From Roseateles_B sp051857535 (GTDB lineage: Bacteria; Pseudomonadota; Gammaproteobacteria; Burkholderiales; Burkholderiaceae_C): 64,000 nt of DNA. Position numbers and translations under genes: made by a program. The stretch covers positions 1 through 64,000 of the forward strand of contig NZ_JBPZGY010000019.1 in assembly GCF_051857535.1 (NCBI RefSeq), in the 5' to 3' direction. The notes under the pieces are model-generated. The model did no database searches. It was not told the origin of the DNA and saw only the letters and a program-made list of their open reading frames with translations. Shown here piece after piece: positions 10,172 through 19,542 of this stretch (positions are counted from its first letter, which is position 1; each line of letters opens with the position of its first letter).

Positions 10172-10212
10172 ATGGACCTCATGCGGGGCAGCTTGATGCG
10201 GCAGGTCCATTC
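10172..10212. repeat. 9-bp inverted repeat upstream of mnmE
   Basis: AATGGACCT (10172-10180) and AGGTCCATT (10204-10212) form a perfect inverted repeat around a 23-nt spacer in the gap between the yidC terminator and mnmE. The spacer holds two copies of atgcgg. It could be a regulator-binding site or an RNA stem in the mnmE leader. Confidence 0.5.
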
Positions 10213-10345
10213 AACCGGGTCGCATCACAGGCCCACCGCGGGGTTCACGAGAACACCCGCGGCCGCCTCCCCCGCGCCATCTTCCACGGCCCCTGGTCAT
10301 GCGCCCGGGGCCGTTCTCATGGGCGCGGCATAGGACAATGCGCCC

Positions 10346-11752
10346 ATGCTGGCCCGCCACCTCGACCCCATCGCCGCCATCGCCACCGCTCCCGGACGGG
10401 GCGCCGTGGGCATCGTCCGCGTCTCGTCCGCGCAAGACCTGACCCCGCTGATCGAGCAGCTCTGCGGCCGGGCCCTGCGCCCGCGCGAGGCGCACTACCT
10501 GCCCCTGCGCGCGGCCAATGGCGATGCCATCGACCACGGCCTGGCCCTGCACTTCCCCGCCCCGGCGTCCTACACCGGCGAGCATGTGCTGGAGCTGCAG
10601 GCCCACGGCGGCCCGGTGGTGCTGCAGCTGCTGCTGGCGCGCTGCCTGGAGCTGGGCGGGAGCATCGAGGCGCTGAAGCACCTGCGCCTGGCCGAGCCCG
10701 GCGAGTTCACCCAGCGGGCCTTCCTCAACGGCAAGCTGGACCTGGCGCAGGCTGAAGCCGTGTCCGACCTCATCGACGCCAGCACCGAGGCCGCGGCCCG
10801 CAGCGCCAGCCGCGCACTGTCCGGCGCGCTCTCGACCGAGGTCGGTGAGTTGCGCGACGGCCTGATCAACCTGCGCATGCTGGTCGAGGCCACGCTGGAC
10901 TTCCCCGAGGAGGAGATCGACTTCCTCCAGCAGGCCGACGCCCTGGGCAAGCTGCGCCGCATCCAGGCCCGACTGGACGGCGTGCTGGACCGCACCCGCC
11001 AGGGCGCCCTGCTGCGGGAGGGCATCAAGGTGGTGCTGGCCGGCCAGCCGAATGTGGGCAAGAGCTCCCTGCTCAACGCGCTGGCCGGCGCCGAGCTGGC
11101 CATCGTCACGCCCATTCCCGGCACCACGCGCGACAAGGTCAGCCAGACCATACAAATCGAGGGCGTGCCCCTGCACATCACCGACACCGCCGGCCTGCGC
11201 GAGACCTCCGACGAAGTCGAACGCATCGGCGTGGCCCGCAGCTGGGACGCCATCGCCGATGCCGACGTGGTGCTCTTCCTGCACGACCTCACCCGCATGG
11301 GCGAGGCCGGCTACGAGGCCGGCGATGCCGAGATCCGCGAACGCCTCGCCCTGGTCGAACCGTCGCGGCTGCTGCAGGTCTACAACAAGGCCGATGCCGG
11401 CGCGGACGCCCGCAGCAAGCAAGACCTGACCCTGCCGCCGGACGCCGTGCAGCTGTCCGCCAAGACGGGCGCCGGCCTGGCCGATCTGCGCCGCGCCCTG
11501 CTGGCGCATGCCGGCTGGCATGCCGTGCCGGAGGGCCTGTTCATCGCCCGCGAGCGGCACGTCCAGGCCCTGCGCCGCACGGCCGAGCATCTGGCGCTGG
11601 CCCTGGCCCAGGTCGAGGTGCAGCCGCCTGCGCTGGACCTCATGGCCGAGGAGCTGCGCCTGGCCCACGACGCCCTGGGCGAGATCACCGGCGCCTTCTC
11701 GGCGGACGATCTGCTGGGGGAAATCTTCAGCCGCTTCTGCATCGGCAAGTAA
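10346..11752 (+). CDS. mnmE: tRNA uridine-5-carboxymethylaminomethyl modification GTPase MnmE (TrmE)
   Basis: 468-residue GTPase that with MnmG modifies the wobble uridine of several tRNAs. The N-terminal folate-binding domain starts DPIAAIATAPGRGAVGIVRVS. The helical domain is interrupted by a G domain from about residue 225: GQPNVGKSS (G1), GTTRDK (G2), DTAGLRE (G3), NKAD (G4). The C-terminus is FCIGK, the conserved CxGK tail that carries the catalytic Cys. Length fits the family (454 in E. coli). mnmE downstream of yidC is a common arrangement, but the terminator at 10115 implies its own promoter. Confidence 0.98.
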   Translation: MLARHLDPIAAIATAPGRGAVGIVRVSSAQDLTPLIEQLCGRALRPREAHYLPLRAANGDAIDHGLALHFPAPASYTGEHVLELQAHGGPVVLQLLLARCLELGGSIEALKHLRLAEPGEFTQRAFLNGKLDLAQAEAVSDLIDASTEAAARSASRALSGALSTEVGELRDGLINLRMLVEATLDFPEEEIDFLQQADALGKLRRIQARLDGVLDRTRQGALLREGIKVVLAGQPNVGKSSLLNALAGAELAIVTPIPGTTRDKVSQTIQIEGVPLHITDTAGLRETSDEVERIGVARSWDAIADADVVLFLHDLTRMGEAGYEAGDAEIRERLALVEPSRLLQVYNKADAGADARSKQDLTLPPDAVQLSAKTGAGLADLRRALLAHAGWHAVPEGLFIARERHVQALRRTAEHLALALAQVEVQPPALDLMAEELRLAHDALGEITGAFSADDLLGEIFSRFCIGK

Positions 11753-11782
11753 AGGGCCGGCGAGCCTTGCGCCCTGCCACCC

Positions 11783-12694
11783 TCACCCCAGCCGGCTCCT
11801 GAAGAACGCCAGCGTCCGCGACCAGGCCAGCTCGGCGGCCTTGGGGTCGAAGCGCGGCGTGGTGTCGTTGTTGAAGCCGTGCTGCGTGCCTTCGTAGACA
11901 TGGGCCTCGTAGCGCACACCGGCCGCCTTCAGCGCCGCTTCGTAGCGCGGCCAGCCGGCATTGATGCGCTCGTCCTGGCCGGCATAGTGGATCAGCAGCT
12001 CGGCCTTGATACGGGGCACGTCCTCCACCGGCGGCTGGCTGCCGTAGAAGGGCACGGCGGCACGCAGCGCCGGCAGCTGGGTCGCCAGGTAGTTGGAGAT
12101 GCTGCCGCCGAAGCAGAAACCCACCACGCCCAGCCGGCCGTTGCTCTCGGACAGGCCCTTCAGCGCCAGAGCGGCGGCAACGAAGTCGGCGCGCACCTTG
12201 GCGGGGTCGAGCTTGGGGAAGAGTTCGCGGGCCTTGTCCTCGTCGCCGGGATAGCCGCCCAGGCTGTGCAGGGCGTCGGGGGCATAGGCCAGGAAGCCCT
12301 CGAGCGCGAGGCGGCGGGCGATGTCCTCGATATGCGGATTCAGGCCGCGGTTCTCATGCACCACCAGCACGGTCGGCAGCGGGCCGCGGGCCTGGGCCGG
12401 CGCCGCCAGGAGGCCGCGCACCGTGCCATTGCCGCTCGGTGAGTCGATGCTCAGCCAGCGCGTGCGCAGGCGTGCATCGTCGGGCTTCACCTGCTGAGCA
12501 GAGGCGAAGCGCGGGCTGAGCGCCGCCAGCGTCGCCGCGGCGGCGGCCGAGCTGCCCAGCAGGCGCTGGGCAGCCTCTAGGAACTCGCGGCGGCTTGCGT
12601 CGCCATGCACATAGCGGTCGAACAGGCGAAGGATGGCAGGGCTGAAGTCCTCAGCGTTCAGGCGCTGCGGGGTGGCGGCTTGGGAAGCGGTCAT
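11783..12694 (-). CDS. dienelactone hydrolase family protein with Tat-type signal
   Basis: 303-residue alpha/beta hydrolase of the dienelactone hydrolase family. A twin-arginine-type export signal is seen unusually far in (SRREFL at about residue 34, then an Ala-rich stretch ending ASAQQ near 68), suggesting a periplasmic enzyme as in YghX-like proteins. The catalytic triad is visible: Cys in GFCFGG near 192, Asp in GQDERI near 240, His in GTQHGF near 271. The substrate is unknown; the family hydrolyses dienelactones and other small esters. It is convergent with mnmE and divergent from the chemoreceptor gene. Confidence 0.88.
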   Translation of the reverse strand: MTASQAATPQRLNAEDFSPAILRLFDRYVHGDASRREFLEAAQRLLGSSAAAAATLAALSPRFASAQQVKPDDARLRTRWLSIDSPSGNGTVRGLLAAPAQARGPLPTVLVVHENRGLNPHIEDIARRLALEGFLAYAPDALHSLGGYPGDEDKARELFPKLDPAKVRADFVAAALALKGLSESNGRLGVVGFCFGGSISNYLATQLPALRAAVPFYGSQPPVEDVPRIKAELLIHYAGQDERINAGWPRYEAALKAAGVRYEAHVYEGTQHGFNNDTTPRFDPKAAELAWSRTLAFFRSRLG

Positions 12695-13003
12695 TCAGGG
12701 CTCCAGAAGTGGGCCGGCGGGTACCAATGCCCGGATGGCGAGGCTGGCCAGCCTAAGGTCAGGCGCCCTGCCCGCCAAGCGTGAAAAACGCGGATCGATG
12801 TGCCCCCCCGCCCCTCACGCAAAAGGTCTGGCCAAGGCGGCAGTACTACCGCAATCGCCCAGCAGCGCCTTCGCTCGCTTGAGATGCATCAAATACGCCA
12901 CAGCCTGCCTGCCGTGCAATGCTAGGTGTAAGCAACCGTTTGCAAAGTGGCCAGCATTCACCCGGCGCCGCAGAAGCAGGCTGGACATCGCACAGGAGCA
13001 GTC
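12695..13003. other. divergent intergenic region (hydrolase / chemoreceptor)
   Basis: About 310 bp between two divergent genes, so promoters for both must lie here. I could not pick out a convincing -35/-10 pair or a sigma28 flagellar-type promoter. The chemoreceptor start at 13004 has an AGGAGC ribosome-binding site. No gene is supported. Confidence 0.5.
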
Positions 13004-15034
13004 ATGGCATTGAAGGCAATCCCACCTTCCTCCCCGCATAGCCGCCACCGCGAAGGCGGCTTTTTCTCCTTCCACGGGCTGTGGGCCCCGGGCATCCGCC
13101 TGTTCCGTGAGTTGCGCTTCACGCTCAAGGCCCTGATCCTCTCGGCCCTGATGCTGCTGCCGGCATCGGCCCTGCTGCTGTGGCAGCTGCAGGCGCAATC
13201 GGACGCCGCCCTGCAGGACCGCAAGAACGCCACCCGCCAGCATGTGGAGGTGGCTCGCAGCGTGCTGCAATGGATGCACAAGCAGGAGCAGGAGGGCAAG
13301 CTGAGCCGCGAGGCGGCCCAGGCGGCCGCCAAGTCCGCCGTCGCCGCCCTGCGCTACGACAAGGACGAGTACTTCTGGATCAACGACCTGCAGGCCGGCG
13401 TGGTGATGCATCCCACCAAGCCCGAGCTGGACGGCAAGGACGGCAGCGGCATCAAGGACCCCAACGGCAAGGCCCTTTTCCTGGCCTTTGCGGCCGAGGC
13501 GCGCCAGCACGGCGCCGGCTTCGTCGACTACCAGTGGCCGCGGCCTGGCCAGCAGGAGCCGGTGGACAAGCTCTCCTACGTCAGCAGCTTCGAGCCCTGG
13601 GGCTGGGTGATAGGGTCGGGCATCTACGTCGATGAGCTGCGCCAAGCCGCGCGAGCTCGCCTGATGACGAGCGCCTTGATCATGGGCCCGTTCTTGGTGC
13701 TGGCCCTCTACCTCTTCATCTGCTTCTACCGCGTGATGGAGGGCGGACTCGCGGAGACCCGCCGCCACCTGCACGCAATGACGCAGGGAGACCTCACCAC
13801 CGCACCCGAACCCTGGGGCCGCGACGAGGCCGCCGAGCTCATGCTGGACCTGCGCGCCATGCAGGAGTCGCTGGTCCGGATGGTGCAAGGCGTGCGCCAG
13901 AGCAGTGACGAGATCCTCAATTCCAGCAGCGAAATCGCCACCGGCGCCATGGACCTGTCCTCCCGCACCGAGCAGACGGCCGCCAACCTCGAGGAAACCG
14001 CTGCGGCCATGGAACAGATCAGTGCCACCGTGCGCCAATCCACGGAGCATGCGCAGAGCGCCACCGGCATCGCCTCGCGCAATGCCGAGGTGGCGCGCCA
14101 TGGCGGCCTGGTGATCGCTCAGATGGTCAGCACCATGCAGGACATCCAGCAGTCCTCGCACCGCATCAACGACATCATTGGCGTGATTGACGGCATCGCC
14201 TTCCAGACCAACATCCTCGCCCTCAATGCGGCGGTGGAGGCGGCCCGTGCCGGCGAGCAGGGCCGCGGCTTCGCAGTCGTGGCCTCCGAGGTGCGGGCCC
14301 TGGCCCAGCGCAGCGCGACAGCGGCCAAGGAGATCAAGAGCCTGATCACGGCCAGCGTCGAGAAAGTCGAGGGCGGCACGCGCATCGCGGAGAATGCCGG
14401 TGAAACCATGGGCAGCGTCGTCAGCGGCGCCGTGCAGATCAACCAACTGCTGCAGCAGATCGCCACCGGCGCGGCCGAGCAGAGCCAGGGCATTGCCCAG
14501 GTCGGCCAGGCCGTGCAGGAGCTGGACCGCGCCACGCAGCAGAACGCCGCGATGGTCGAAGAAACCGCAGCCGGAGCTTCGGCCCTCAAGGACGAGGCCA
14601 GAGCGCTGTCGCAGGAGGTCGAGAGCTTCCGCCTGCCCGCCGGCGCGCTGACCGAAAGCCTGCGCAACCGCAGGCCTGAGCTGGACATCAACGTCGAGTC
14701 CGCGATCGAGGCCCACCGGCAATGGAAGGTCAAGCTGCGCAAGGCCATCGAGCATGCCGAGCAGTTGGACGCCCAGACCATAGGCTGCGACGACCGCTGC
14801 GCCCTGGGCCAATGGCTTTACGGCAACGGCCGACAGCGCTTCGGCGGCCAGCCTGGCTTCATGGCGCTGATCGAGCACCACAAGGAATTCCATCAGGCGG
14901 CAGGGGCCGTGGCGCGGACCATCAACGCCGGCCGCATGGACGAGGCGCGTGCACTGCTGGGCGCCAACACGGCATTCTCGGCCGCCTCCAACGCCGTGGC
15001 ACTGGACCTGACGCGGCTCAAGCAGGGCCGCTGA
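13004..15034 (+). CDS. methyl-accepting chemotaxis protein with single-cache sensor and CZB domain
   Basis: 676-residue transmembrane chemoreceptor. Order: TM1 about residues 43-62; a periplasmic single-cache domain (DEYFWINDLQAGVVMHPTKPELDGKD is typical of sCache_2); TM2 about 219-245; HAMP; then the signalling hairpin with the conserved tip GIAFQTNILALNAAVEAARAGEQGRG near residues 396-422. From about 570 a CZB (chemoreceptor zinc-binding) domain follows, with His in EAHRQWK, Cys in DDRCALGQWLYG and His in EHHKEFH. The start at 13004 (MALKAI) has an AGGAGC site; an in-frame ATG 19 codons earlier lacks one. CZB domains in other species sense zinc or hypochlorite. No other chemotaxis gene is nearby. 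Confidence 0.95.
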   Translation: MALKAIPPSSPHSRHREGGFFSFHGLWAPGIRLFRELRFTLKALILSALMLLPASALLLWQLQAQSDAALQDRKNATRQHVEVARSVLQWMHKQEQEGKLSREAAQAAAKSAVAALRYDKDEYFWINDLQAGVVMHPTKPELDGKDGSGIKDPNGKALFLAFAAEARQHGAGFVDYQWPRPGQQEPVDKLSYVSSFEPWGWVIGSGIYVDELRQAARARLMTSALIMGPFLVLALYLFICFYRVMEGGLAETRRHLHAMTQGDLTTAPEPWGRDEAAELMLDLRAMQESLVRMVQGVRQSSDEILNSSSEIATGAMDLSSRTEQTAANLEETAAAMEQISATVRQSTEHAQSATGIASRNAEVARHGGLVIAQMVSTMQDIQQSSHRINDIIGVIDGIAFQTNILALNAAVEAARAGEQGRGFAVVASEVRALAQRSATAAKEIKSLITASVEKVEGGTRIAENAGETMGSVVSGAVQINQLLQQIATGAAEQSQGIAQVGQAVQELDRATQQNAAMVEETAAGASALKDEARALSQEVESFRLPAGALTESLRNRRPELDINVESAIEAHRQWKVKLRKAIEHAEQLDAQTIGCDDRCALGQWLYGNGRQRFGGQPGFMALIEHHKEFHQAAGAVARTINAGRMDEARALLGANTAFSAASNAVALDLTRLKQGR

Positions 15035-15157
15035 GGCGGCCGCCTGACCGCGGCGGGCGCCTGCATCTCCTTTCATTTGCTCACGGCCTGAGGGTCTGCC
15101 CTCGGGCCACTCCTCTGGCGCGCTATTACCATCGCGGCACAAAGAGGGAGAGAGTGA

Positions 15158-16726
15158 ATGAAACCCACCCGTGACGCCACGGACCCCGGTCCGCGACCGG
15201 GTCCGGCCGACTTCGGTCGGCCAAGCCCGGCGGCCTGCGCCTACGCACGACCGCCTCAGCCGCTGCGTGAACTCGCCGGCCCACCCGGCTGGCCGCTGCT
15301 GGGTCATCTGCCCGTCCTGGACCGCCACCGCCTGCAGCAGCAGCTGGAGGGCTGGGCCGGCACGCACGGCCCCCTGTACCGCCTGCAACTGGGCCGGCGG
15401 CCGGTGCTGGTCGTGGCTGACCACCAACTGGCCCAGGACGTGATGCGCAGGCGCCCACGGCATGTGCTGCGCAGCCCCACCACCCGGCGCGTCTGCCAGG
15501 AACTGGGCGTGGATGGCCTCTTCATGAGCGAAGGCGAGCGCTGGCAGGCCCTGCGTCGCCTGACGGTGCGGGCCTTCACACCCGAGGTGCTGCGGGGCTT
15601 CCATCCCCGCATGCTGCTTATAGGCCAACGCTGGCGCGAGCGTTGGGAGCAGGCCCTGCGGTCAGGCCGGCAGCCTGAACTCGCCCGAGACCTGCCGCGC
15701 TTCTCCCTGGAGGTGGGCGTGGCACTGGTCATGGGCGTGGACCTGGGGGCTGACGACGGCATGAAGGATGCCCCACAGCATCGCCTGGACAAGGGCGCCC
15801 CCCCGCTCAGGCATGAAGGCCCTGCGCAGTCCAGCGCCGGCAGCCATCAGCTGCAGTCGGACATTGAATTCCTGATCGGCCAGGTCTGGCGGCGCATCAA
15901 CACGACGCTGCCGCTGTGGCGCTGGTTCAAGACCGCCCCGGAACGCGCCGTGGATGCAGCCATCACACGCGTGCGCCTGGCCCTGCTGCCCCTCATCGAA
16001 CAGGCCCGCGCCCACCGTGCGGCCCACCCGACGGCCGCGCCGCGCCATCTGCTGGACGCCCTGCTGATCGCCCAGGACCAGCCCGAGGCCGGTGAGCACC
16101 CCGTCGAGCTGAGCGACGAACAGCTGGTGCGCCTGCTGACCGAGCTGGTCTTCGCCGGCGAAGACACCAGCGCCCATTCCCTTGCCTGGCTGCTGACCCT
16201 GGCAAGCCGCCACCCCGGGGCCTGGCAGCAGTTGCAGACCGAGATCGCCCAGTCCTGCCCGCCCGAAGGCCCCGACTACGACAGCCTGCGTCGCCTGCCC
16301 TACGCCGAGGCCCTGATCCAGGAATCGCAGCGCCTGCGACCGGTCATCAGCCTGCTGATGTTCCAGTCTGCCGAGGATCAGGTGGTGGGCGGCGTGCTGG
16401 TGCCCCGGGGCGCGGGCCTGATGACGCTCAACCGCTACAGTGCCCTCAGGCACGGCCCCGAGGACCGCCACGAGTTCCGCCCTGAACGCTGGCTGGCCCT
16501 GGACGGCCAGACGCCCTGCGCCTCCTCCATGCCCTTCGGCGCGGGCGCACGCACCTGCCCGGGCCGCTATGCCGCCCTGCTGCAGATGAAGACCTTGCTG
16601 GCCCTGATGGCACCGGCCCTGGACCTGCTGCCCTGTCAGGCGCCGCTGCCTGACGAGGTGCTGGAGGTGACCCTGAGGCCCGCTGCGCTGGACCTGCGCT
16701 GGAAGCTGCGCGGCGCCACGGCCTGA
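15158..16726 (+). CDS. cytochrome P450
   Basis: 522-residue P450 monooxygenase. The N-terminal region carries the proline-rich GPPGWPLLGHLPVLDRH. The I-helix oxygen-binding motif is AGEDTS, the K-helix ExxR is ESQRLRP, and the heme-binding loop is PFGAGARTCPGR with the thiolate Cys near residue 467. No membrane anchor is evident, so it is probably cytoplasmic. There is no ferredoxin or reductase gene beside it, so redox partners must be encoded elsewhere. The substrate cannot be told from sequence. A GAGGGAGAGAG site precedes the start. It is convergent with apt. Confidence 0.95.
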   Translation: MKPTRDATDPGPRPGPADFGRPSPAACAYARPPQPLRELAGPPGWPLLGHLPVLDRHRLQQQLEGWAGTHGPLYRLQLGRRPVLVVADHQLAQDVMRRRPRHVLRSPTTRRVCQELGVDGLFMSEGERWQALRRLTVRAFTPEVLRGFHPRMLLIGQRWRERWEQALRSGRQPELARDLPRFSLEVGVALVMGVDLGADDGMKDAPQHRLDKGAPPLRHEGPAQSSAGSHQLQSDIEFLIGQVWRRINTTLPLWRWFKTAPERAVDAAITRVRLALLPLIEQARAHRAAHPTAAPRHLLDALLIAQDQPEAGEHPVELSDEQLVRLLTELVFAGEDTSAHSLAWLLTLASRHPGAWQQLQTEIAQSCPPEGPDYDSLRRLPYAEALIQESQRLRPVISLLMFQSAEDQVVGGVLVPRGAGLMTLNRYSALRHGPEDRHEFRPERWLALDGQTPCASSMPFGAGARTCPGRYAALLQMKTLLALMAPALDLLPCQAPLPDEVLEVTLRPAALDLRWKLRGATA

Positions 16727-16747
16727 GCCGCACGGTGCCGCATCGAC

Positions 16748-16776
16748 AAGCCGTTGCCTGCCCCGCGGAACGGCTT
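16748..16776. terminator. hairpin between convergent P450 and apt genes
   Basis: An 8-bp perfect stem (AAGCCGTT / AACGGCTT) with a 13-nt loop sits in the 48-bp gap between the two convergent stop codons and touches the apt stop. There is no T-run on either side, so it would be a weak or factor-assisted terminator. Confidence 0.35.
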
Positions 16777-17320
16777 AGTGCCCCTCGAAGCTCACCAGCG
16801 TATGCAGGGGCAGCCCCGCCGCGCGGATGCGATCGGAGCCGCCCAGCTCGGGCAGGTCCACGATGGCCGCGCCCTCAATCACCTGCGCGCCCAGGCGCTG
16901 CAGCAGGCGCAGGCCGGCCAGCATGGTGCCGCCGGTGGCGATGAGGTCGTCGATCAGCACCACGCGGTCCTGAGGGCCAAGCGCATCGGTGTGGATCTCC
17001 ACTGTGGCGCTGCCGTACTCCAGCTCGTAGCTCTCCTGCACCGTGGTGAAGGGCAGCTTGCCTTTCTTGCGTATGGGCACGAAGCCGATGTTGAGCTCAT
17101 AGGCCAGCACCGAGCCGATGATGAAGCCCCGCGCATCCAGGCCCGCGATGGCCGTGGGCCGGGCATCGAAATAGCGGTGCACGAACTGGTCGATCAGCAC
17201 CCGGAAGGCCTTGGGGCTGGACAGCAGGGGTGTGATGTCCCGGAACTGCACGCCCGCGCTGGGCCAGTCGGGCACGGTGCGGATCTGCTGGCGGATGAAG
17301 TCGAGGTCACTGTGGCTCAT
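16775..17320 (-). CDS. apt: adenine phosphoribosyltransferase
   Basis: 181-residue purine salvage enzyme that makes AMP from adenine and PRPP. The PRPP-binding motif is clear as VVLIDDLIATGGTML near residues 115-130. Other family blocks are PDWPSAGVQFRDITPLL at the N-terminus, GLDARGFIIGSVLA, and VPIRKKGKLP. Length matches the family (183 in E. coli). It appears to be a single gene, downstream on the minus strand of the frameshifted small secreted protein. Confidence 0.97.
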   Translation of the reverse strand: MSHSDLDFIRQQIRTVPDWPSAGVQFRDITPLLSSPKAFRVLIDQFVHRYFDARPTAIAGLDARGFIIGSVLAYELNIGFVPIRKKGKLPFTTVQESYELEYGSATVEIHTDALGPQDRVVLIDDLIATGGTMLAGLRLLQRLGAQVIEGAAIVDLPELGGSDRIRAAGLPLHTLVSFEGH

Positions 17321-17365
17321 GAGGCCGGATTGTGCCCAGGCCTGCGGCTGGGCTCCACCTGGGCT

Positions 17366-17820
17366 CTACTTTGTGCCAGGCAGCGGCGGCATGCCCTCCA
17401 GCAGTTCACGGGCGCGCGCCTCGGCCCTCTGCTCCTCTGTCGGACTGACTTGAATCAGAAAGCTCCCCGCCGGCCGGTTGAGCGTCCGCCCTGTGGGGGC
17501 AAGCGGCGACACCATCAAAGCAGTCAAGAATGTCCTTCAGACGCTTTCTGTCCTGCTCGGCCTGATCCACGAAGGCGTTGAAGAAGCCGCAAGGCCCATT
17601 GGCTCCCTCCCAGCTGAACACAGCCACGCCCGGCAGCAGCAGGCTGGCGCCGCCCGCGTCGCCCCCAAGCAGGGCTTGCTGACGAGGACCAGAAGCAACA
17701 TGCGTGCCTTCAACGCCATCGCGCACTACGAGTTGAGGGGTCACGGGGGTGCAGTCCACACCGGCTGATGCCGCAGACGCCACCACGGTCAGCACCGCCA
17801 TCGCCATCATCCTTTTTCAT
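17366..17820 (-). pseudogene. small secreted protein gene broken by two homopolymer frameshifts
   Basis: A GGGGAG site precedes ATG at 17820 (ATGAAAAAGG). That frame is lost after the A5 run; dropping one A gives M-K-R joined to MMAMAVLTVVASAASAG, a good signal peptide that is open from 17810. That second frame runs through FFNAFVDQAEQDRKRLKDILDCFDG. At a C5 run (17495-17499) the coding-like sequence jumps by +1 to a third frame that continues SFLIQVSPTEEQRAEARAREL and ends at 17366. Removing one base from each run gives one smooth exported protein of about 148 residues. I do not recognise the family. The causes could be true decay, phase-variable slippage or homopolymer sequencing errors. 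Confidence 0.55.
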
Positions 17821-17872
17821 AGCTTCTCCCCGAATGAATCAGGAATATGCCAACCGCAATACTGAGTGCCCA

Positions 17873-19426
17873 TTACGCCGCCTTGCCGTCACTCACCAGC
17901 CTCGCCCGCCCATTGCGCTTGGCCGCATACAACGCCGCATCCGCCAGCTCGACCAGCAGGCCGCCGTCCTCGCCAGCCTGGGCCACGCGCGTGGCGTGGC
18001 CGATGCTGAGGGTCACGCCGCTGCGCAAGGGGCTGGCACCGTGGGGGATGGCGGCCAGGCGCAAGCTGTCCAGGCAGCGCTGGGCGATCTGCCGCGCCTC
18101 GATGGCGTCCACATCCTCCAGCAGCACCGCGAACTCCTCGCCGCCGTAGCGGCACAGCACGGCCTCGTTGACGCAGGACTGCAGCAGGCTGGCCACGCGG
18201 CGCAGGCAGTCGTCGCCGGCAACGTGGCCATGGCAATCGTTGTATTGCTTGAAATGGTCGATATCCAGCAGCAGCAGGGACACGGGCTGCTGGTGATGCA
18301 AGCTGCGCTGCCAGGCCTGGCGCAGCAGCTCATCGAAGAGGCGGCGGTTGCCGACGCGGGTGAGGCCATCGGTGGTGGTCTGGCGGGCCAGCAGCTCGTT
18401 GGCATGGCGCAGGCGCAGCTCCTGGCGCTTGCGCTCCGTGAAGTCCGCGATGATGCAGACGAAGAGATGCGTGGTCGCCGTCTTCACCTCGGCCACATTG
18501 AGCTGCAGGGCCAGGCCGGTGCCGCCGCGGTGGCGGCCGCTCATCTCATGCTGCCGCCCCAGCAGCAGCTGCGGCTGCAGGCGGGACTCGCCGCGCTCGC
18601 TGCTGTCCAGCACCATGCTCAGGTGCGCCCCCTGCAGCTCAGCAGCCGTGTAGCCGAACAGCGCTTCGCAAGCCGGGTTCACCTCCAGCATGTGGCCATC
18701 GGTGTCCAGCGTGATGATGGCATTGCGCGCTGCCTGGATCACGGCCTGCAGATGGGCCTGGCTCGCAGCCAGGCGCTGCTGCTCCTGCACCAGGTCGCTG
18801 ACATCCATGCGCACGCCAACGATGCCGCCGGAGGCCGTGCGCTGCTCATGGATGCGCAGCCACTTGTTGTCATGCACCCGCTGCAGCAGGGGCTCGATCT
18901 GCTGGCCGCGCTGGGCCAGGCGCTCGGCGAGCCAGGCTTCCTCGCGGCCCCGGGCCTCGGGAACACCACCGCTGTAGGCCGAGGCCCGCGCCATCTCCTG
19001 AAAGCTGGCGCCGCGGTCGAAGGCCCCCCACATGTGCGGATAGATCTCGATCAGCTTGCGGTTGTAGGCGACCAGACGGTCGTCGGCATCGAAGATCTCG
19101 ACGCTGGCCGGCAGCGCATCGATGGCCTCCTCCAACTGGTCATAGGCGCGTTGGATCTGGTGACGCCCCTGCGCCAGCATCAGCAGGCCCAGCACGGCGG
19201 CCAGCAAACCCGGCACCATGCCGGCGATGGCCCAGCCCAGCACCGGCTCGCCCTGCGACTGCGCATGCAGCCCCCCAGCAAAGCAAGCCAGCTGCATCAG
19301 CAGGCAGGCCAGCAGCAGCACGGCCATGCCCTTCTTCATCAGCAAGTCCTGGGTCCCGCGCAAGGCGGCATGCCAGCGCATCCGCTGGCGGCGGCGCAGG
19401 GTGGCGGTGGCGGGGCGGCTGGACAT
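17873..19426 (-). CDS. membrane PAS-PAS-GGDEF diguanylate cyclase
   Basis: 517-residue protein predicted to make cyclic di-GMP. It has two hydrophobic segments (about residues 30-50 and 62-85), a PAS domain (about 95-215), a second PAS domain (about 225-340, with NAIITLDTDGHMLEVNPACEALFGYT) and a C-terminal GGDEF domain. The active-site motif is RYGGEEF near residue 424, a functional variant of GGDEF. No RxxD inhibitory site is found five residues before the motif (VNEA is there instead), so feedback inhibition by c-di-GMP may be lacking. It starts in front of the acyl-CoA dehydrogenase stop with a 116-bp gap. Confidence 0.92.
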   Translation of the reverse strand: MSSRPATATLRRRQRMRWHAALRGTQDLLMKKGMAVLLLACLLMQLACFAGGLHAQSQGEPVLGWAIAGMVPGLLAAVLGLLMLAQGRHQIQRAYDQLEEAIDALPASVEIFDADDRLVAYNRKLIEIYPHMWGAFDRGASFQEMARASAYSGGVPEARGREEAWLAERLAQRGQQIEPLLQRVHDNKWLRIHEQRTASGGIVGVRMDVSDLVQEQQRLAASQAHLQAVIQAARNAIITLDTDGHMLEVNPACEALFGYTAAELQGAHLSMVLDSSERGESRLQPQLLLGRQHEMSGRHRGGTGLALQLNVAEVKTATTHLFVCIIADFTERKRQELRLRHANELLARQTTTDGLTRVGNRRLFDELLRQAWQRSLHHQQPVSLLLLDIDHFKQYNDCHGHVAGDDCLRRVASLLQSCVNEAVLCRYGGEEFAVLLEDVDAIEARQIAQRCLDSLRLAAIPHGASPLRSGVTLSIGHATRVAQAGEDGGLLVELADAALYAAKRNGRARLVSDGKAA

Positions 19427-19542
19427 GGGGCGTGAGGCGGCCGAAGCAGAGATCCGGGCAAAGCCGGCATCCTAGGGACAAGCCCTGCCGCTGCCCAGGC
19501 GTGCAAGTCCCGAGCACGCCCCCAACCTTAGGGGGATGGCGC

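Noticed and set aside
12815..15628. 937-codon minus-strand open frame opposite the chemoreceptor and the start of the P450 gene
   Set aside because: Covers two clear plus-strand genes and shows no motif; high-GC artefact.
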